Assembly: GCA_032821775.1 (NCBI GenBank) | Contig: JAVLRN010000009.1 | Span: forward strand, 2,356,001 to 2,420,000 | Reading direction: 5' to 3' | DNA length: 64,000 nt | From: Sanguinoderma infundibulare | Taxonomy: Eukaryota > Basidiomycota > Agaricomycetes > Polyporales > Polyporaceae | Part shown: positions 36,136-46,620 of the stretch, one piece after another | How the letters are laid out: the number at the start of each line of letters is the position of its first letter | How positions within the stretch are numbered: the stretch's first letter is position 1 | The notes under the pieces: generated by a model | What the model was told of the DNA's origin: nothing | Databases searched by the model: none | The model's input: only the letters and a program-made list of their open reading frames with translations | Made by a program: the position numbers and the translations under genes

Positions 36136-36787
36136 TCACGCCCGCCATCCGTCAACCACCCTTAAGGCTCGACTCCCCGTCCATCTGTCCACGCAGCCCA
36201 CTCCATGATGAGAGGATTGATGAACGTACGTTTCCTGCATTGTAGCATGAGTTTCCCGAGTACGAGAAGTCGTTTGTTGCTGATTCCGAGGCAGTCCGGT
36301 GTGCCCGACGACGGTGTGACAGGGTGTGACCGACGACGATTGAACGGCCAAAACAGGGCCAAAATGATGCCGTTCTGACCTCCTTGATCCCCATCTGATA
36401 CTCTCGCACGTCGGGCGGCTCCGCGAACCGTTCAAACCAAACATAGCCCACAGTCCAGGGCCAGGTCGAGTAGGATAATGAGCAATTGACACGTGAGACC
36501 TCCGTGCGCGACTCCGCGTGCCTCCAACGCAAGCCTTACCAGATCCTCTAGAGGCCATTCGCGGGAGCTCGACTGATATCACACCTGTATCGCACCAGAG
36601 AGCAGAGAAGCACTCTTCTCCCGGTCAGGCCGGGGTAAGCGCCCATGAAGATGACGACCGCCGACACTGCCGGGCATGTTGATCCGAGCTGAATACCGGG
36701 CGCGATTCCGTCCCCTTCAGTGATGCCAAGTACTGGCACAGGCCATAGGCACGACACAACTGGCGGCGAGGAGAGCAACGGTGGCAC
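36136..36787 (-). other. Possible small gene, unresolved
   Basis: Minus-strand frames contain a protein-like stretch (WPWTVGYVWFERFAEPPDV, then REYQMGIKE) around 36360-36480 and a hydrophobic N-terminal candidate from 36787. I could not join them into one gene model and recognise no family. It may be a diverged or broken gene. Confidence 0.3.
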
Positions 36788-37145
36788 GAAAAGGTGATCA
36801 ATCCAACGCCTCTAAGTGATAGAGGATTAGTCTCTCAGCTCGGAAGAAGCAAAGTCGTGAAGTTGCTATAGATCGCGAGATCCTTCGAAGGTGTGTCCGG
36901 GACCATTTAGCTGCAGTTGCACGCGGGATCATAGAGTGGGATAGCAGATTTGGCGTACTGTACAAATCATGTCTGACTTCCTTTTCGACAACAACCCCGC
37001 AGACCACCATCCACGTCCGCGCACGACGGTCGCTGATGCTGTAACACCCTCTACGTTACAGTTGCAGCATACGAGCGAGCGGCGTTCACACCGGGCTCAA
37101 GCTCAGCTCTGGCGGGCGCGGCGGACGACTCGGAGGCTGTCAATT

Positions 37146-38834
37146 TCAGAATTCCACAATGAGAATTGGACGACAACCCGACGACGAGATGGCAACAGGA
37201 ACTCCACTCACATTCTTTGGATACGCGCCCCCACCCGCGCTCCCCGACGTCGCAGAACTCCCACTCCTCCCGCTGTACACGCTATCCCTCAGAACAGCAG
37301 GCGACATCGACCTCGGCATGCTCTCCGGGTTCGAGTACGACGACGCGCTACTCTGCACCGTCGCCCTAGAACCGGACGAAATCTGCGACAACCGTCCCGC
37401 CGCGCCCGGACCCGAACCCTGATAAGGCTGCCCAGAGGCGAGGTACAGCTCCCGCATGACCGAGTTGTTCCCGCTCACGCTCGAGTTGTTCCTGCTCACG
37501 GTCGTGCTGCCGTATCCGCCAAAGAAGTAATTGCTCCCGTGTTTCGCCGGGTCCTGGAGCGGGAGGGTCGGAGAGGCGGGGCCCATCGTCAGCCTGCGGA
37601 GCTTCGAGCCGAGGCGGCGCCGACGCCGGAAGAGGAAGACGACAAGCGCGACGATGAGGAGCAGACCGATTGCGGCGCCGATGGCGATCCCGATGATGGC
37701 ACCGCGCGGGAAGCCTTTCGCGGGCTCGGACGTTCCGACGGTTTGTCTAGAGACAGAAGGCATGCGACGTCAGAACACGATTTCAGGAATGGCGAAACAT
37801 GGTGAGTGCTTACGAGCTGCTGGCCGGCTCTGTCTGACTGGTCGACGGGCCCGACACGCTGCTCGTGCTCGACTGCGAGCCATCAGAGGCACCTTGCGTG
37901 CTGGACTGCTGGCCGGTAGCTTGGGCATTGCCATTACTTTGCGCGGCTGTGGGTTGCTGTCCGTTAGGCTGTCCATTCGGCTGGGACGGTGGTGGGCCCC
38001 CTTGGTTGGGATCGTTAGGTCCGTTAACAGCGTTCCTACGCCACAGTAGTGCGTGTGAGCGGTCGACGGATGACATCGCGACAAGCGTGGAACGTACGGT
38101 TGGGCAGAGACACGGTTGGTCGACTGGGAACCCGACGAGGAGGTGCTTGTACTTGCAGCACTTCGTGGGATACATAAGGAAGGCGCGAAAGCATGGAAAT
38201 GAAAAAAGCACGGCGTACCTCGCAGAGCCGCTGTCGGCCGACTGGAAACCCGACGAGGCAGGCGCAGTGGAGTTACTCGCACCACTTCGTGGGATATGAT
38301 ACATAAGGAAGGCGAGAAAGGACGGAAATGAAAAAGCATGACGCACCTCGTCTGCTGCCCACCCGTCGTCGTCTCGAATATGATCGCATCAATGTCCACA
38401 CACCCGCCGCCGGCCGCCATGTACACGACCGTGTGTTGCCCATTGGCAAGACCCGACGCCTTGCCCAGCACCTGGGAGAACTTGTCGGTCGACGCGGTCG
38501 CGTTGGCGTACTTCTGCACCTCGCCGTCGAGCATGAGGATGTACTGGCCGTAGTCGGCCTTCTTCGCACCGAGCAGCCAAAAACCGGTGCCATTGAACGA
38601 GAACTTGGCGGTTGCGCCGGCGACGTTGGACGAGCTGTAGGTCGAATTTACATAAGACGTGGCCTGGCTTCCTGATGGATGAGTCCATGCGTTCGGGGGG
38701 TCATAAAGGATCAGAGGAGAAGAGTCGTCAACTGTCAGAGGTGGAGCGCAATATGTTCTGCTGTCAGTCTGCGGCGCGATGGGGAGAAGAAGGGCAGGCG
38801 AGAAGGACGCACCGGTGATATTTGAAGCAGCCAT
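37146..38834 (-). CDS. Single-pass plasma-membrane-type protein with N-terminal beta domain
   Basis: Six minus-strand exons: 38834-38813, 38731-38347, 38284-38219, 38160-38098, 38035-37814, 37746-37146; 1359 nt, 452 aa. Ectodomain: MAASNITVDDSSPLILYDP, SYVNSTYSSSNVAGATAKFS, FNGTGFWLLGAKKADYGQY, GGGCVDIDAIIFETT. A Ser/Thr/Gln-rich stalk follows, then a membrane helix (AIIGIAIGAAIGLLLIVALV) with an RRRRR stop-transfer, and a Ser/Gly-rich cytosolic tail. This architecture is common in agaricomycetes but has no assigned function that I know. There is no cleavable signal, so the single helix would act as a reverse signal-anchor. Exons 3 and 4 with their upstream introns are a tandem duplication. 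Confidence 0.8.
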
Positions 38835-39686
38835 CAAGGCCGACCGAATTGCTGTTCAATCACAGATTCGAAACCAGCCGAATGCAACGAGAGCAACGAG
38901 GTGGGGAGTTGAGAAACGACGGGGGACCAGCCCAGGAAGAACGAAGGATATGACGGAAGAGAGGTGGGAGAGCGAGAGAAGCCAACCGGTCTCAACGTGC
39001 GCCCATCGTGTGTGCTGCCTCTGCTCTTCAGAGGTAAAACAAGCGATGATGGCAACATGGCAGCGCAGGGTAGTGCCGAGGCATCGCCACAGGGGTACCT
39101 GGTTTCAGGCGATCACCTTTCCGGCCGACCCGGTCAATCACAAGGTCGCTGTGCCCATTGAACATTGGACTGCGGACGCATTGAATACTTCTGAGTACGC
39201 ATTGCTCAGGCTGCGGATGTACGTACTCACTTTTGGCTTTGCTGTGGCCGAGGCTTGAGGAATTGACGGTAGCAATTAGTGACTGCGGCACAGCCGGGCA
39301 CGGACGACTCCGATCCACGATGGATACCGGAGCGCACAAATGCACTGTGGCGCCGCCGTCTGCCACCACCCGATCGCAAATATTTGAGTGCGCGAGTTGT
39401 ACGCACCCTGGAAGGCTCCCAGGGAGTCTCTCGATCGGCGGGGAACGAGAGCAGCTGATACGGTGTGAGAAGAAGCTGGGTAGATACATGTGCGTGTATG
39501 CGTACCACATACCGTGCGAGCAAGAGCAGGAAAGGGCTGGGGACGTGATGTCAGGTGTGTGCAAGTGAATATATGTGCCAGGGTATGTAATCACGTCCGG
39601 ATCCGAGTAAAGTCGGAGCCGAGCAGTAGTGTAGGCCGTCCATCATGTTGGTACTGAGTACATATACATCAACATGTACGTACTAA
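38835..39686. other. Intergenic and outer end of right arm 2
   Basis: 39470-39686 mirrors 31870-32090. No gene recognised. Confidence 0.5.
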
Positions 39687-40087
39687 CACTACGCGCCCCA
39701 GAGGTCGGGATAAGTACGATGAAACGCAGGGGTAATCGCGTTTCGCGATCGTAGGTCGGGGTTAATTCGGACTGGTAGAAAGTTCGGGAGTTTTACGACG
39801 TAGTAATAAATCAAGGAAACATGTCCATTTTCACCACCACATTGGCCGCCCGAGAGATCCGAGGAATACATCGCGATTATGGCGACTAAGTACCAGACGA
39901 AAATTGACATACAGTTACGAGTTGAGCAATCCAAGAGTACACCTGCGGGCGTCTTTACTCCTCTCTTCTTCGAGCCACCACCTCAAGGCCTCACCGTTGA
40001 CCGTCTCGTTCGAGACCGGATATGGTCCTCCTTCACTCTGTTCTGCGTGCCGGCTCTTACCATCCCTCTCCTGACCACGATCACCGT

Positions 40088-40737
40088 GGCAGGTTCCCCC
40101 TGGCGTCGTCAACACTGTGCCGCCTCTCGGTTCCGTTGGTGGTGCTGCGCTCTCGGCCCACAAGGATGTCGACAAGGTGGCGTTCACGGGGAGTACAGCT
40201 ACCGGGTGCAAGGTCATGGAGGCTGCGGCTAAAAACAACTTGAAGAAGGTATGTTTCACTAAGGAGTGGGAGGGATATCAGTTTCGATGCACTGATCACT
40301 CCGGCCTCGCTTTCCCTGTGACAGGTCGGCTTGGAGCTGGGCGGCAAGTCGCCACAGATTGTCTTCGAGTCCGCCGAGCTGGACCAAGGTGAGTGACGAC
40401 ATATCGAGGGATCAATGTGGCGGGGCGTCCCGTGGATGCTTGGGGCTTGGGGAAGAGGATGTGAGACTGACGTGTCACTGTTGTTTTACTGCCAACTGGG
40501 TTGCGATCGGCATTCTCTACAACACTGGCCAAGACTGCACTGCAGGCTCTCACCTCGTCATCCAAGACACCATCTACGACAAGTTCATCGAGGTATGCCT
40601 ATCTGCTTGTCTGAGACCGGCACTGGATGCCATGTGCTGACTGCATGCACCTGCGTTGTGTCAGACTGTGATCGGGAAGTTCAAGCAGCTGAAGATCGGT
40701 AACGGTTTCGATGAATCCAGCGGTGGCGGCCCTGTCG
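40088..40737 (+). pseudogene. Aldehyde dehydrogenase fragment captured in CACTA-like element
   Basis: Four exon-like pieces with introns kept: about 40088-40248 (PPGVVNTVPPLGS, VDKVAFTGSTATG, AAAKNNLKK), 40325-40388 (VGLELGGKSPQIVFESAELD), 40487-40591 (ILYNTGQDCTAGSHLVIQDT) and 40666-40737 (FKQLKIGNGFDE). The catalytic Glu (ELGGKSP) and Cys (GQDCTAG) of NAD(P)-dependent ALDH are present. The N-terminal cofactor-binding part and the C-terminal third are missing, and there is no start or stop. Retained introns show DNA-level capture, not retroposition. Confidence 0.85.
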
Positions 40738-40940
40738 TGAGTCCCTGTCTTCACCTTGTGCCCCTCGTTCCCCCGCCGACTATGCACCCTTCATCATCCA
40801 CCCTTCTCCTCCACGCACCACGTGCTCGTCGTTCGCCCAGCGCAGCCAGCTGACTTTCGTCCCCCTGTGCCTCTGCATAACCACTTCATCAGCCCGCCAT
40901 AGATGCAGCCCACCGTGGCCCCCGGCGAACATGCCTGGAA

Positions 40941-41030
40941 CCATGGCAGCTCGAGGCACTCAAGAAGCTCTGTAAGCGCACCAAGACGCCCTCAATCGAA
41001 GACCGCCAACAGCTCGCTGTGGAGTGCAGG
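40941..41030 (+). pseudogene. Homeodomain-like fragment in CACTA-like element
   Basis: One frame reads PWQLEALKKLCKRTKTPSIE then DRQQLAVECR, matching the helix 1-2 pattern of homeodomains (..QL..L...Y.R...PS.EDR..LA..). Helix 3 with the WFQNRR motif is absent. The assignment rests on about 30 residues. Confidence 0.5.
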
Positions 41031-41084
41031 ACGGGTCGGTGGTGCGGGAGGGGTCGGGGGGAGAGATGACGAGTTTGACGCGGG

Positions 41085-41200
41085 TCGGTACATATGGGTA
41101 TGGGTTTGGCAAGGGTATCTCCCATATCTACCCATACCCATACCCGCGCGGGTATGGGTACATAACCCACGCGGGTTACCCATACCCACGCCATTCGCTA
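41085..41200. repeat. GGGTA/TACCC palindromic cluster
   Basis: Multiple tatgggta / tacccata motifs in both orientations around a CCCGCGCGGG core and a second acccacgcgggtt core, giving strong hairpin potential inside the CACTA-like element. It could be a nested miniature element. Confidence 0.55.
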
Positions 41201-41340
41201 AGGTCCTGGTTCATATGCATGTCTTATCCCTACTGCTCTCGAACGCCCGCGCCCGCCAACTCTACCCAACAATTACGGAATCTCCCCACTGGCTTTTTCA
41301 CCATCTCTTCCAGCGTAAATGTTGACTAAGAACCAGTCAA

Positions 41341-41366
41341 CCCCCCCCCCCCCCCCCCCCCCCCCC
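41341..41366. repeat. Poly(C) run, 26 nt
   Basis: Uninterrupted C tract near the right end of the CACTA-like element; G-quadruplex or i-motif capable. Confidence 0.9.
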
Positions 41367-42109
41367 AATCCCAGTAATTATGCCTAGATTATCTCTGCGA
41401 AATACAACAACAATCCTCGTACTTTTCGCTGGGACCGCGTTTTGAAGAAGGTCGTAAAAGGGTAAGTTTCTTGACCATTTTCGCTATGTAGAACTACCAA
41501 CTAACATAGTGATTTTCCCCAGTACGAAACTCGCATATTTCCCGAACAATAGGTCGGAGATTGGACCTCGTCATTTTCCCGACCTACCGGGCGCGCAGTG
41601 TAAGTATGTATGCATGGGTTCATTGGGTGATTTGGAGCCGTCCGAGATTGCCACTGGCCAAGGTAGTCTTCTAATCAAGTCGTACAGTTTAGATCCCCCC
41701 ACACCCATTCGGCTCCGGCGTTTCACTAACGCTTTCCTCTCCAGTCTCTGCCCTCAGACATCAGTCTCTCAATCTAGATGGCACGACACTTTCAACATTC
41801 GAAACGAGACTATTTCAATCCGACTCATCGCCATACTCGGATGGAGAGAGAAAGCCATGATCCATGTAAGCTTCAGAAGCCTCTTCGCTTTTGACCCGCG
41901 CATCAGGACAAACATTAAAGGCGGCACACGACCATATTCAGCACACGATAATCATACACCAACATCAAAGGGCATGAAATTCATCCATTCATTCAGAGTG
42001 AACTACATCTAGAGAAATCGAATTAGCTAACGGCTGAGATTGTCCATGAAGACCGGCTCGCATCGGCAGCCCGGGACGGCGCAGCCCACTCAACGTGTAG
42101 GACGGCGAC

Positions 42110-43310
42110 TTAGAAGTGGGGGGGAGGGGAAGGCTTGGGCTTGGGCGGGGGAGCAGCAGCCTCCCGACCAACATGCGGAGGAGGCGAGGGCTTAGGCTTG
42201 GGCGGAGGAGCAGCAGCCTCACGCACGGCGTGCGGGGGAGGGGGCGATGGCTTGGGCTTCGGCGGGGGCGGGGCAGCCTCGCGACCAGCATGCGGGGGCG
42301 GCGGGGAAGGCTTAGGCTTGGGTGGAGGAGCAGCTTCCTCGCGGCCAGCGTGGGGAGGCGGCGGGGAGGGCTTGGGCTTGGGCGGGGGAGCAGCCGCCTC
42401 ACGACCCGCGTGGGGAGGAGGCGACGGCTTAGGCTTGGGTGGAGGCGCAGCAGCCTCAGCCTCGTCCTCACGAACGTGCGGAGGAGGCGGGGAAGGCTTG
42501 GGCTTAGGCGGGGGAGCAGCGGCCTCACGTCCTGCATGCGGGGGAGGAGGCGACGGCTTGGGCTTAGGCGGGGGCGCGGCAGCCTCGCGACCAACATGCG
42601 GGGCAGGCGGCGCCGGAGAAGGCTTGGGCGGAGGAGGTGACGGCTTAGGCTTGGGTGGAGCAGCAGCCTCAGCCTCAGCCTCACGAGCATGCGGAGGAGG
42701 CGGGGAAGGCTTGGGCTTAGGCGGGGGAGCAGCGGCCTCACGGCCTGCATGTGGGGGAAGAGGAGAGGGCTTGGGCTTTGGCGGGGGAGCAGCGTCACGA
42801 CCGGCATGGGGCGGAGGCGACGGCTTCGGCTTGGGTGGGGGAGCGGCAGCCTCGCGAGCCGCATGAGGGGGCGGCGGGGAAGGCTTGGGCTTTGGCGGGG
42901 GAGCAGCAGCCTCGGCCTCAGCCTCACGAGCGTGCGGAGGAGGCGGGGAAGGCTTAGGCTTGGGTGGAGGAGCAGCAGCCTCACGCACGGCGTGGGGGGG
43001 AGGGGGCGACGGCTTGGGCTTCGGCGGGGGTGGGGCAGCCTCGCGACCAGCATGCGGGGGCGGCGGGGAGGGCTTAGGCTGAGGCGGCGGCGCAGCAGCC
43101 TCGCGGAGCGCATGCGGCGGTGGTGGAGGGAGAGGAGAGTGCACCGCAACAGAGCTGCAGAAAAAGAGCATGCGTATATGAGCCTCTGAATATAAAAAGC
43201 AGGAATGGAAGCTAAGATGGCACCCACCCGTCCTTGGGGGCTCCAAGCGGAGCACCGTATCCGCTCACCGCGAGCGCAATGAGTGCGTACAAGATCGTAG
43301 CGGACCGCAT
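42110..43310 (-). CDS. P2: secreted proline-rich repeat protein
   Basis: Minus-strand exons 43310-43228 and 43154-42110; 1128 nt, 375 aa. Same signal peptide (ATILYALIALAVSGYGAP) and repeat unit as P1, but about 60 residues longer through extra units near the C-terminus, ending PPPHF. The repeat array has evidently gained or lost units since the inverted duplication. Confidence 0.75.
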
Positions 43311-43708
43311 CGTGGCTGACGTTCGAGACTGAAGGATGAGTAGTTGAGAACAGAGGGTGGTAGTCGAATGCAAGTGGAGTGCGACGACCTGAGGTTTGGA
43401 GAAACGAGCAGGTCAGCCTTTTATATGCGAATAGCTTCCGGGCCTTCGAGTATTCGAGTACCGTACGTCATGGTGTGGACCTCGTGTTGTTTGAAAACGT
43501 GCGGGTCCGCAGTTCAGGCTAACATTGCCTTTCACCGTCTCATATCCGACGAGCGGCCGATGCGTCGGGTGTGGCAGGTCAAAGCGGGAGAATGGTCCAC
43601 GGTGTCTCTAGTCTTGAGCGTGCATGTATGCATTGAAATCGAACCTGCAGAGTATACCGTGGTATATGTCCTTCGGAATAAGACATACGGAGTACACAGA
43701 GCTCGAGC

Positions 43709-44958
43709 CAGTGTTGTGCCGGTCGACGGACTGTCGACATGAGTCGGCAGGTCGCCAGGACCGGGCGACTAGTCGACAAAGTCGACAGTAGACTTTCGCA
43801 CGCCCCTCCGCGTGCAGCGACTCCTGGCGACTCTCGAGGTCCCGATGCCCATGTTGTATGCAGGCATCTTCTTCTCTAAGGATTGGTGGGAGGAAGTCAT
43901 CGAAGTGGAGGAGGAGCCCGAGATGGTCGCCTTGTCGCGACTCAGCGAGAAGGTCCCGCTCATGACGCAGGGCCAGTGGATGAAGGGCTGCCCCGAAGGC
44001 GGCGAGCAAAACTTCCTGTTCGGACTCTGCCAGCGGCTGAGGGACGGCGATTGTCGATGTCCGCACGGGTGTGGCGAAGTCATTCAGAGAAAAAAGAGCG
44101 ACTTCTACGCTCTCTTTGTGAGTAACATATCCCACTCACGGTTTGGCATGGTTCTGAGGTGCATTAGCCAACATTCGCCCAGTACATCAAGCATCTAGAA
44201 TCCATTGTGCCCCGTACATGCGCTCAATGCTCAAGGACATTCTGTTTTGTGTGTGGCGATCCCACCAACCCAATCAATAAGAACTTCGCCGGTTTGCTCG
44301 AGATCGACCATTCGCTGTTCCATTGCTCCACTCTGCAAGGCGCGATTCTTGGCATGGGTCTTGCGATGCTCGAGACCCGCACCATACGGATTTCATGTGT
44401 GTGCCAGCCTGTTGGGAGGATGTATAGAAAGTGTGTTGACAAGAACTAAGTACGAAAACTATTTGTACATACTCAAATTCCGAGCGCTGCACTCATCAGG
44501 TCATTCATGTGTGTGTTCCGACCCATCTTCTGCCTCCTCAGGCTCAATCTCACCCTCCCTCGCGGCTCGCCTTGTTCTTGAATTCCGGGTGAACGTAGAA
44601 TTGGAGCTAGTACCATGAGTGGCTGCCGGGATTGGAGGTCTGGTTGGCTTCTGTATATACAGCTATGGAGGTAAAGAGACAAGAAATATTAATATTATTG
44701 CGATGAGGCCACAGGTAGGAGCAAGAACGCGCAATTGATAAAGGCACTGGCAGGCGTGCAAGCCGAGAGTGCTAAATCAGGTGATTGAACGCGTTCGTGA
44801 CAGCGTGTCGTCCAATCACATTGCGTGCCTCAGGTCTTGGGAAAGTTGGCAAGTCGTGGGAAGGTCGACAGTCAACACTCGTCGATAGTTGACACAGTCA
44901 AACAGTCGACAAGTCGACGGAAGTCGACGTCGACTGTAGGCCGACCGGCACAACGCTG
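43709..44958. mobile_element. hAT-like non-autonomous transposon with captured RBR gene exons
   Basis: Terminal inverted repeats CAGTGTTGTGCCGGTCG and CAGCGTTGTGCCGGTCG (right end reversed) are flanked by a perfect 8-bp duplication GCTCGAGC at 43701-43708 and 44959-44966. The other arm has a single GCTCGAGC at 29920-29927 in the same context, i.e. the unoccupied site. Several GTCGAC motifs lie just inside both ends. No transposase; the interior is an RBR/IBR gene piece. Confidence 0.92.
43812..44449 (+). pseudogene. RBR/IBR-type ubiquitin ligase fragment captured in hAT-like element
   Basis: First exon to about 44117 (DWWEEVIEVEEEPEMVALSR, TQGQWMKGCPEGGEQNF, CRCPHGCGEVI, KKSDFYALF), then a second from about 44181 (YIKHLESIVPRTCAQCSRTF, CFVCGDP, DHSLFHCSTLQG). 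The Cys/His spacing C..C..FC..CG...H...HC is that of IBR/RING2 zinc modules in RBR E3 ligases. The RING1 and most of the protein are missing. The intron is kept, so capture was at DNA level. Transcription would need an external promoter. Confidence 0.75.
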
Positions 44959-44966
44959 GCTCGAGC

Positions 44967-46620
44967 GACACTCACCGAGTTCATGACCGGGTGACAGAGC
45001 GGGGGTCGGCTCACCTCAGTGGCTCAAGGCGCACTCTCCTCGCTTGGCTTGCTTCCCGCTCACTAGTTAGAATCCGCGCATCGGGGAAGCGTTTTGGTGT
45101 TGATCGCTACGCGATTCCTGTGCACGCGGTCAGCAAACGCCGCCCTCCGCAGCACGCCTGTACGAAGCGTCTTGCGCGTACGACCAAACATGCATCGCAT
45201 ATGCATACGGGGTACAGGTATGCGCAGAAAGCACCCAAAACGAAAGCATATGACGTTCACTGAAAATCTTCTCTTCCTTCCGCAGCGCTGTTCGCTTCGG
45301 TCTAGGAAGTGGATACGATTGACTTTCATCTTTTGGTTCAGGAAAGTCCAGCAACGGAGACTTGCTCCTCTACATTTGGCCAAGCCCTCACCCGTGGATG
45401 ATACCCTTGGTCTGGAGTAGCTTGGCATCCGCGTAAATATCCATTGATCGCTTTCCGGTTGTGAGGACGACGAGACGACAGTCGTACGCCCGAAGGGCGC
45501 TATTTGCGAGAGCTGGCGGCGGTACAGCTGCAGCGCTGCAGTGAGGATTATTGAGTAGGCCTTCCTCAGTTTTCGAACGTACGTACCTCTGGCTGGCAAT
45601 ACTGAAGGAAGCAGTCAGTGGGAAGCAGCGGCCGCGCCGCTACCAGTGTGTACTCTTGAAGCGCTGAGCGACGGCCGGCGGAGCGCTGAAATGTGTTCCG
45701 GCGGTTGAACGTGACTTGGCTCTTGAAGTTCAACTTGCAAATCCCTTCCTCCCTTTTTTCTTTCTTCGAGGCAATCGTGCTGTCCCGAGATCACAAAATC
45801 TGCCGGCCGGCTTCTCTGGAGGATTCGCCGTCGAAGGCGATCCCCTGTCTAATCTGTAGGTCCGTTCACTGCGCCCTCTAGGCTCTTACTACTGCAGCCG
45901 ACCATCAGCTCTCTGACAGCGACCCGTTGGGCGGCCTCCAACGAGCTCTCTTTCCTGCGGATACCTCACGTTGCCGTGATAATCCATGGGCATGGCGGGA
46001 GAGCAGAAAGCAGTCGCTTTCGACGACATGCCTCAACCCGGGGCTCACAGCTAGGGGGAACCATTCCCGCAGCAGTTAGTCCATTATCCTGGCCTTGGAC
46101 TAGCTAGTGAGGTGACCTGATGCGACCTCCAAGAATGGAGCAGCCCTTCTCTAAGCACCGGCAGGTGTGCTAGCTGCTGAACCAGGTTCATCAGACCGGG
46201 AAACCTAATCCCGCCGCCTTTGACTGGTTCCAATGCCGACGCTTCTTCTGGGACCGATGCTTTCTGTGACGATTGCCACGCTTCTCAAGGCCATCTGCTC
46301 AGATTCCGGCTTGATCGGTCTCAATTCAGTTCTCGGGGGCATCAAAGGGAAGAGACCATTGCTACGTAGGTTATTATGTGGTTTACGGTGCCGTGCTACC
46401 AACTAACTACTGCCGTTCAGGGGTGTCTCGGCAAGGCTGACAGAGTCATGGACGTGTTATGTTCCATGTCATCTTGCAAGGAATACCTGCCTGAATTGTG
46501 GATCGGTGCAGGCCAACGGAATGGCTTGAAAGCCGCCTTTACTTACTTGGCGGACGCCAGCCCCTCTCTCCCGTCCCTTTCCTCGGCTCGTAGAAGGTCG
46601 GCTTTGAGAAACCTTTTGTC
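44967..46620. other. Spacer of the P2-GH27-D module, no gene recognised
   Basis: Mirror of 28264-29919. No supported gene. Confidence 0.6.

Larger units (their letters stand above)
39687..41600. mobile_element. CACTA-like non-autonomous transposon with captured gene fragments
   Basis: The left end reads CACTACGCGCCCC and the right end, reversed, CACTGCGCGCCC. Over 36 bp 28 positions match, including a shared AGGTCGGGA. GGTCGG/CCGACC motifs recur just inside both ends, as in CACTA subterminal repeats. It is flanked on both sides by TAA (39684-39686 and 41601-41603), the 3-bp duplication typical of the superfamily. The corresponding DNA of the left arm (around 31870) lacks the insert. It holds ALDH exons and a homeodomain-like fragment, and no transposase. 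Confidence 0.8.

Noticed and set aside
40081..41000. Intact aldehyde dehydrogenase gene
   Set aside because: No start, no stop, and N- and C-terminal parts are missing; it lies wholly inside a transposon.
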